Below are positions 6,644 to 9,798 of a stretch of 9,798 nucleotides of DNA, in pieces. This DNA comes from Treponema sp. UBA3662 (GTDB lineage Bacteria; Spirochaetota; Spirochaetia; Treponematales; Treponemataceae): contig DFJV01000125.1 of NCBI GenBank assembly GCA_002373205.1, positions 1 to 9,798 on the forward strand. The letters are read 5' to 3'. Below the pieces are notes generated by a model. The model saw only the letters and a list, made by a program, of their open reading frames with translations, was not told where the DNA came from and searched no databases. Positions within the stretch are counted from its first letter, which is position 1, and every line of letters begins with the position of its first letter. The translations under genes and the position numbers were made by a program.

Positions 6644-6738
6644 GGGGCTTTCCGGGGTTCCGCGGGTCCCCTACCCGCTCCATTGCCTAAAGGCAACGGC
6701 TACGCCGCCCCTCCAATCCCTGCCGTGCATTTATTTGC
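6644..6738 (-). repeat. Intergenic repeat element, copy B (long form, inverted relative to copy A)
   Basis: Read on the minus strand, it starts with the 28-base block (6738 down to 6711) shared with copy A and ends with CGCGGAACCCCG (6664 down to 6653) followed by GAAAGCCCC. Between the blocks it has 46 bases, against 8 in copy A. These include hairpins TTGCC-TAAA-GGCAA (6683-6696) and CGGC-tac-GCCG (6697-6707). A short open frame through it on the plus strand is not taken as a gene. Confidence 0.65.
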
Positions 6739-6827
6739 AAAAGGAAGACTTCAAAACCTGTTAGGCCATCTGCGCATCATATTTTTTTATTCCTACAAAT
6801 TGGCATTGATGTGCATAAGCAGGGGTA

Positions 6828-6844
6828 TTTTTGCAAGGCAAAAA
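6828..6844. repeat. Small AT-rich hairpin upstream of the accessory block
   Basis: TTTTTGC (6828-6834) and GCAAAAA (6838-6844) form a 7-bp stem with a 3-nt AAG loop, followed by two more A. It sits about 90 bases past the TPR gene's stop codon on the minus strand. In that direction it is a weak candidate 3'-end structure, but the stem is mostly A-T. Confidence 0.3.
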
Positions 6845-6934
6845 AACGCTATATCTGGTGTAGAATAAAATATCTCTTTTGCATCCAGTATCCAAGTTAT
6901 TTAGAGGGGAAATTATTAATAAAGATAGAAAAGG

Positions 6935-7924
6935 CTATTTATCAAAGATAATTTCCTCAAACTTATAACTTGTCATAAAATCATCTATTTCATCATTCAT
7001 ATTTAATTTTATAACAAAACCATTTTTCTCATTTCTTCCTATTTCTTTGCTTAATTTATATTCAGACTTAGATTTATCAATATCCCCTGTCAAATAAAAA
7101 TAAACAGAGAGTAATGCATGGTAAGCAGAAAATTTTGATGAGCTCTTTTTTATGATGTCCAAATCTCGTTTTGCATTATCAAATTTCTTAAGCTGAAGAT
7201 AGTCAATTATCCTCAAATAGTATGCTTCATAATAATCATCTTTTATACTTATTAAATCCGAAACCCATTTTATAGATTCCTCATACTTTCCAGTCGCCCT
7301 TAATATTTTGCTCATTAAAAGCATCGATTCTGGATTTATATTATTGAAATGTAAAGCCCATTCCAAGTCATTTAAGGATTCTGAATAATTTTTCATAAAA
7401 TAATAAGTATTTGCTCTATTTAAATAATATATTTCTGGATATTCATTATGTACAAAAGCACTATTGATAGCATTATTGAAATCATTCAAGGATTTTTCGT
7501 ACAGCCCCAATCTTCCGTACGCCAATCCTCTGACATTCAATCCAGAAGAAAAATCAGGAACAAGATTCAAAACAAAGTTCTCATCTTCAATGGCTTTTTC
7601 GTGTTCCCCTAAATTTTCGTATATTCCGCCCCTAAAATGGCGCGCCTTAATATTAGACGGATTATCTTTTATAACTATTTCTATATCGTGCAAAGCTTTT
7701 TCATATTCATTAAGCGCATCAAAAACACAACTTCGGTCTAACAATGCATACATATCATTTGGGTTTTGACTAATTACGTCATTCAATAAATACAACGCTT
7801 CCTTAAATTGATTTGTGCAGTATAACCTTTCTGCTTCTTTAATTCGCTCGTCAATGAAAGTTTGAGCAAATGTTTTTCCTGTAAAAATAAAAAGAAAGAT
7901 GTATATTAGTATTTGTTTTTTCAT
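6935..7924 (-). CDS. Secreted TPR-repeat protein, coupled to an Rhs tip (candidate immunity or accessory factor)
   Basis: This 329-residue protein begins with a clear signal peptide (KK, hydrophobic ILIYIFLFIF, TFAQ with cleavage after Ala20 or Gln21), so it probably works in the periplasm. The rest is almost entirely tetratricopeptide repeats of about 34 residues, for example the stretch from QFKEALYLLNDVISQNP, then EYEKALHDIEIVIKDNP, EHEKAIEDENFVLNLVP, LYEKSLNDFNNAI, NYSESLNDLEWAL, KYEESIKWVSDLI and KFDNAKRDL. TPRs bind other proteins; no catalytic domain is visible. A strong AGGAGG (7933-7938) overlaps the TAG stop of the upstream Rhs tip, whose last codon is 13 bases away, so the two are translationally linked. 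The position matches that of an immunity gene. At 329 residues it is large for one, and a role as scaffold or unrelated cargo remains possible. Base composition is AT-rich compared with 1-6470. Confidence 0.85.
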   Translation of the reverse strand: MKKQILIYIFLFIFTGKTFAQTFIDERIKEAERLYCTNQFKEALYLLNDVISQNPNDMYALLDRSCVFDALNEYEKALHDIEIVIKDNPSNIKARHFRGGIYENLGEHEKAIEDENFVLNLVPDFSSGLNVRGLAYGRLGLYEKSLNDFNNAINSAFVHNEYPEIYYLNRANTYYFMKNYSESLNDLEWALHFNNINPESMLLMSKILRATGKYEESIKWVSDLISIKDDYYEAYYLRIIDYLQLKKFDNAKRDLDIIKKSSSKFSAYHALLSVYFYLTGDIDKSKSEYKLSKEIGRNEKNGFVIKLNMNDEIDDFMTSYKFEEIIFDK

Positions 7925-7932
7925 AATTTAAG

Positions 7933-7938
7933 CCTCCT
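7933..7938 (-). promoter_or_regulatory. Ribosome binding site of the TPR gene, overlapping the Rhs-tip stop
   Basis: AGGAGG, read on the minus strand, shares bases with the TAG stop (7937-7939) of the preceding frame and lies 8 bases before the ATG at 7924. It implies coupled translation. Confidence 0.8.
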
Positions 7939-8560
7939 AAAATTTATGGGAAATACTGATAGATAATTCAAAACCTTTTAATTCAGATTCTTGTAATGGG
8001 GAAGAGAACGATATATATAGAAACTCATTCAATTTTGTAACCAATGATGTTGAATTATTAAATGGCATTTTAATAACAGAATCAGAGGCTAAATCAAATC
8101 CTGAGTCTGCAAAAAAAGTTTTTGAAAAATCAAAAACTAAACAAAATCCAGTATCTTGGTTATAGTTATAAGTCCTTTTTTGAATATCTATTCCAATATT
8201 CAACAGGTCTCTATTTATTGAATAAGCCAAATAAATTGCCTCATCTATAAAGTTTTTCATTTTTTCACTGTTTTTATAACTAGAAAATCCCACAGCGACT
8301 AATGCCCCTGTAGCGCCTAATGCTCCCCAAAAACTAGGATTTTCATTCATAAAATCGGTTACCCTATTTAATGAATTAATGTCTTCCGGATTCATAGCCG
8401 CACTACCCCACCGACTGAATCCATCTTTTAAAAAACTGCCGAATTGTTTCATCCTCCCCCAGGCCTGTTTCACTCCAAAACAGAATTGTTTTACCTCTTT
8501 TATGAATTGCCCAGTAGGGTCTATATAGCGTACCGGGTTGTTGGCCGCGTATGCATACAA
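7937..8560 (-). CDS. Orphan Rhs C-terminal tip (core remnant plus variable toxin-like region), start lost
   Basis: The frame is open from just after a stop at 8600-8602. It starts with an Rhs-core remnant, PTYGGLYAYAANNPVRYIDPTG, the conserved end of the Rhs repeat-associated core. After DPTG the sequence is variable, as in polymorphic toxin tips: a basic, aromatic stretch (FIKEVKQFCFGVKQAWGRMKQFG), a hydrophobic helix WGALGATGALVAVGFSS near residues 75-91, then an acidic and aromatic C-terminus ending in a beta-like SISISHKF. No known toxin motif was recognised. There is no ATG before residue 37 (codon at 8452), and the TTG at 8560 has no ribosome binding site. It is probably a displaced, silent tip rather than an independent gene. 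The partner downstream is the secreted TPR protein. The hydrophobic helix together with a periplasmic partner would fit a membrane- or periplasm-acting toxin, which is inference. Confidence 0.75.
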   Translation of the reverse strand: MYAYAANNPVRYIDPTGQFIKEVKQFCFGVKQAWGRMKQFGSFLKDGFSRWGSAAMNPEDINSLNRVTDFMNENPSFWGALGATGALVAVGFSSYKNSEKMKNFIDEAIYLAYSINRDLLNIGIDIQKRTYNYNQDTGFCLVFDFSKTFFADSGFDLASDSVIKMPFNNSTSLVTKLNEFLYISFSSPLQESELKGFELSISISHKF

Positions 8561-8576
8561 ACCGCCATATGTAGGA

Positions 8577-8597
8577 CTGGCAGGGGCTTTCTGCCAG
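8577..8597. repeat. Perfect 7-bp hairpin at the edge of the orphan Rhs tip
   Basis: CTGGCAG (8577-8583) and CTGCCAG (8591-8597) enclose a 7-base loop. On the plus strand four T follow, so it could weakly terminate plus-strand transcripts. It lies exactly where recognisable Rhs-core coding sequence stops and may mark the junction of the displaced module. Confidence 0.5.
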
Positions 8598-8731
8598 TTT
8601 TATGCAAGCTTTTCCTGTCTTTTCTTTGCCTCCAAATTTATTTTGCTATATCCTACCAGAAAAATTCTTTTTTGCATAGAAAGTTGGAAAATTGATAACT
8701 TGCAATTTAGGCTAACATATCCTCTCATTAG

Positions 8732-9115
8732 TTAAAATCGCGCATATAAAAGCCACTCTTCATAATGCGAAGAAAGAAGACGGTATGCAAACCAATACCT
8801 CTTCTTTTTAGCAGACCCACTTGCCTTTATATCGCTAATAACCGATTTCTTTGTTTCCTTGCTTAATTCAATAAATCTTTTGTCAGCAGCTTCAAGTTCT
8901 TTTCTTTGCTCCTCCGACATTTCCTCCTCGTCTAGCAATTCCTCAATTCGTTGTCTTCCGTATAAAGCAAGCAAATAATCGTCTATACCTATCTTTTCCC
9001 ACCTAAGATAATCCCGAGTCCTTTTTGACCATCGATCAATACATTCGCTAAGGGTGGGGAGGGGTCTTTTTGGCATCCTTGCAAAAAAATTCTTTAAATC
9101 TTCGTCCTCAATCAA
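8732..9115 (-). CDS. Small hypothetical protein in the immunity position after the Rhs tip
   Basis: This 127-residue protein is not a member of any family I recognise. It has no signal peptide and should be cytoplasmic. It is highly charged and mostly helical, with an EELLDEEEMSEEQRKELEAADKRF segment near the middle and an aromatic end (YWFAYRLLSSHYEEWLLYARF). The start is TTG at 9115, nine bases after AAGGAG (9125-9130); no ATG is available near that site. It begins 91 bases after the stop of the Rhs C-terminus and runs on the same strand. Its location directly behind a polymorphic toxin tip, together with its small size, makes it a good candidate for the cognate cytoplasmic immunity protein. 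This rests on position, not homology. Confidence 0.75.
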   Translation of the reverse strand: MIEDEDLKNFFARMPKRPLPTLSECIDRWSKRTRDYLRWEKIGIDDYLLALYGRQRIEELLDEEEMSEEQRKELEAADKRFIELSKETKKSVISDIKASGSAKKKRYWFAYRLLSSHYEEWLLYARF

Positions 9116-9124
9116 TTTTGCAAA

Positions 9125-9130
9125 CTCCTT
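9125..9130 (-). promoter_or_regulatory. Ribosome binding site selecting a TTG start
   Basis: AAGGAG, read on the minus strand, lies nine bases before the TTG at 9115 and is the basis for choosing that non-ATG start. Confidence 0.6.
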
Positions 9131-9206
9131 AAAATTAATGTTTTGTTTATTGTTCTAATCAAATAGCACATACCAAAGCCTGGTTCACTTAGTAAAGCAA
9201 GGTTCT

Positions 9207-9798
9207 TTATTTATAATTTTGTTTTCTAAAAGTCTCAAAAAAAACATCAGGAGTTTTTTCAGTTGGGTAAAACAAAGTTCCTTTATTGTCCAATGCATTT
9301 GGATTATAAATCAAAGCATTTCCATCTGGATCCATATATAGTGTTGCTCCGTCAGATTTTCTTGTTTCCACCCGGGTCTCTGGATTTGTCAAAATCTCAT
9401 CAATTTTATCCCGAATGCCTTTTTCATCTTTCCGGCTTAAGCCGTTTATATCATGCTGATGCCCGCCATCGTATGAATGTTCCGCTATTTCATCTTTGTC
9501 CTCTTCAGGAATGTCATTCTTATGCCAATTCGGATTTGGTGCGGCAGAACTTTCTGTCGGCTGTTGCGACAGTATGTCATTTTTCCGGGATTGCGCATGT
9601 CTTGCAAACTGGTAAATATCATACAGTGTCCAGATGCCGGAAATAATTTCCCCGACAGGCAAGGGACCATCTGCTGCACAGAGAGAAAGTTTTGCCGCTG
9701 TTTTAGAGCCGGCCTTTACAACTGCGCTTGAAGCTATTTTTTCTAAAGGCCGTATAGCCCATGATATTGAAAACCTTCCATCCGGGTCTATATAGCGT
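9207..9798 (-). CDS. Rhs-family polymorphic toxin, C-terminal end (5' part beyond the right edge)
   Basis: The frame is open from the window edge (first full codon at 9797) to TAA at 9207; 196 residues are visible. It begins with RYIDPDG, the end of the Rhs core motif after which variable toxin tips start. Next come an alanine-rich helix and GPLPVGEIISGIWTLYDIYQ (about residues 44-63), a pretoxin-like segment of a type found in many polymorphic toxins. A low-complexity linker follows. The probable toxin domain starts near residue 100: EHSYDGGHQHDINGL with His at 107, 113 and 115, then KIDEILTNPETRVETRKSDG, YMDPDGNALIYNPNALD and KGTLFYPT. The His cluster, the conserved-looking Arg/Lys and the final beta strands suggest a small RNase-like fold, with low confidence. 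A TTG at 9662 is in frame but has no reason to be a start. The small gene at 8732-9115 is the likely immunity partner. Confidence 0.85.
   Translation of the reverse strand, partial: RYIDPDGRFSISWAIRPLEKIASSAVVKAGSKTAAKLSLCAADGPLPVGEIISGIWTLYDIYQFARHAQSRKNDILSQQPTESSAAPNPNWHKNDIPEEDKDEIAEHSYDGGHQHDINGLSRKDEKGIRDKIDEILTNPETRVETRKSDGATLYMDPDGNALIYNPNALDNKGTLFYPTEKTPDVFFETFRKQNYK
9784..9798. repeat. 15-bp Rhs-core direct repeat, copy 2 (copy 1 at 8517-8531)
   Basis: GGGTCTATATAGCGT is identical at 8517-8531 and 9784-9798 and encodes the (V)RYIDP part of the Rhs core on the minus strand in both. The match reaches the window edge, so it may be longer. It is a plausible site for recombination that would exchange the two tips. 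Confidence 0.8.

Noticed and set aside
6560..6700. tmRNA, SRP RNA or tRNA in the GC-rich gap
   Set aside because: No CCA-type acceptor end, T-loop consensus or SRP tetraloop pattern could be found; the structure seen is that of repeat hairpins.
6683..6868. 61-residue plus-strand frame starting TTG
   Set aside because: It begins inside the copy B hairpins, has no ribosome binding site and no recognisable protein features.
9263..9731. Plus-strand frames opposite the Rhs C-terminus
   Set aside because: The minus-strand frame carries the Rhs core end and pretoxin motif and is continuous to the edge; the plus frames are antisense shadows.

Overview
The window looks like a piece of a spirochaete chromosome, most probably a gut or rumen Treponema. 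This is inferred from protein style: an SUMF1-fold lipoprotein, a THUMP-type RNA methyltransferase of the form common in Treponema, Rhs toxin cassettes, and intergenic repeat elements. It cannot be confirmed without a database search. The left two thirds (about 1-6470) has moderate GC and mostly housekeeping or metabolic genes. From about 6870 to the right edge the DNA is visibly AT-rich and holds accessory Rhs polymorphic-toxin material.

Left part: the 3' end of a class 1B dihydroorotate dehydrogenase (pyrD, +) converges on an AraC-family regulator (-). The regulator is divergent from an SUMF1-fold lipoprotein (+) that lacks the catalytic cysteines of true formylglycine-generating enzymes. 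A repeat-filled gap follows, with 19-20 bp tandem repeats and two hairpin-forming elements. Next comes a strong sigma70-type promoter driving an orphan ABC-type substrate-binding protein with an extra N-terminal beta-rich domain. Then come a THUMP/Rossmann 23S rRNA methyltransferase-like gene, whose promoter placement suggests a leaderless mRNA, and a tightly coupled TetR regulator.

Middle (6467-6934): no convincing gene, but composite intergenic repeats. One is an inverted, longer version of an element found at about 4508-4565.

Right part (all on the minus strand, so read right to left): the C-terminus of an Rhs protein with a variable toxin tip runs off the right edge. A small hypothetical gene in the immunity position follows. 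Then comes a second, displaced Rhs C-terminal tip that keeps only a short piece of Rhs core (YAYAANNPVRYIDPTG) and has no credible start codon. It is translationally linked to a secreted TPR-repeat protein. The two tips share an exact 15-bp core sequence. This is the layout expected of a main Rhs gene followed by an orphan tip/immunity module available for recombinational tip exchange. The toxin activities and the immunity assignments are inferences.
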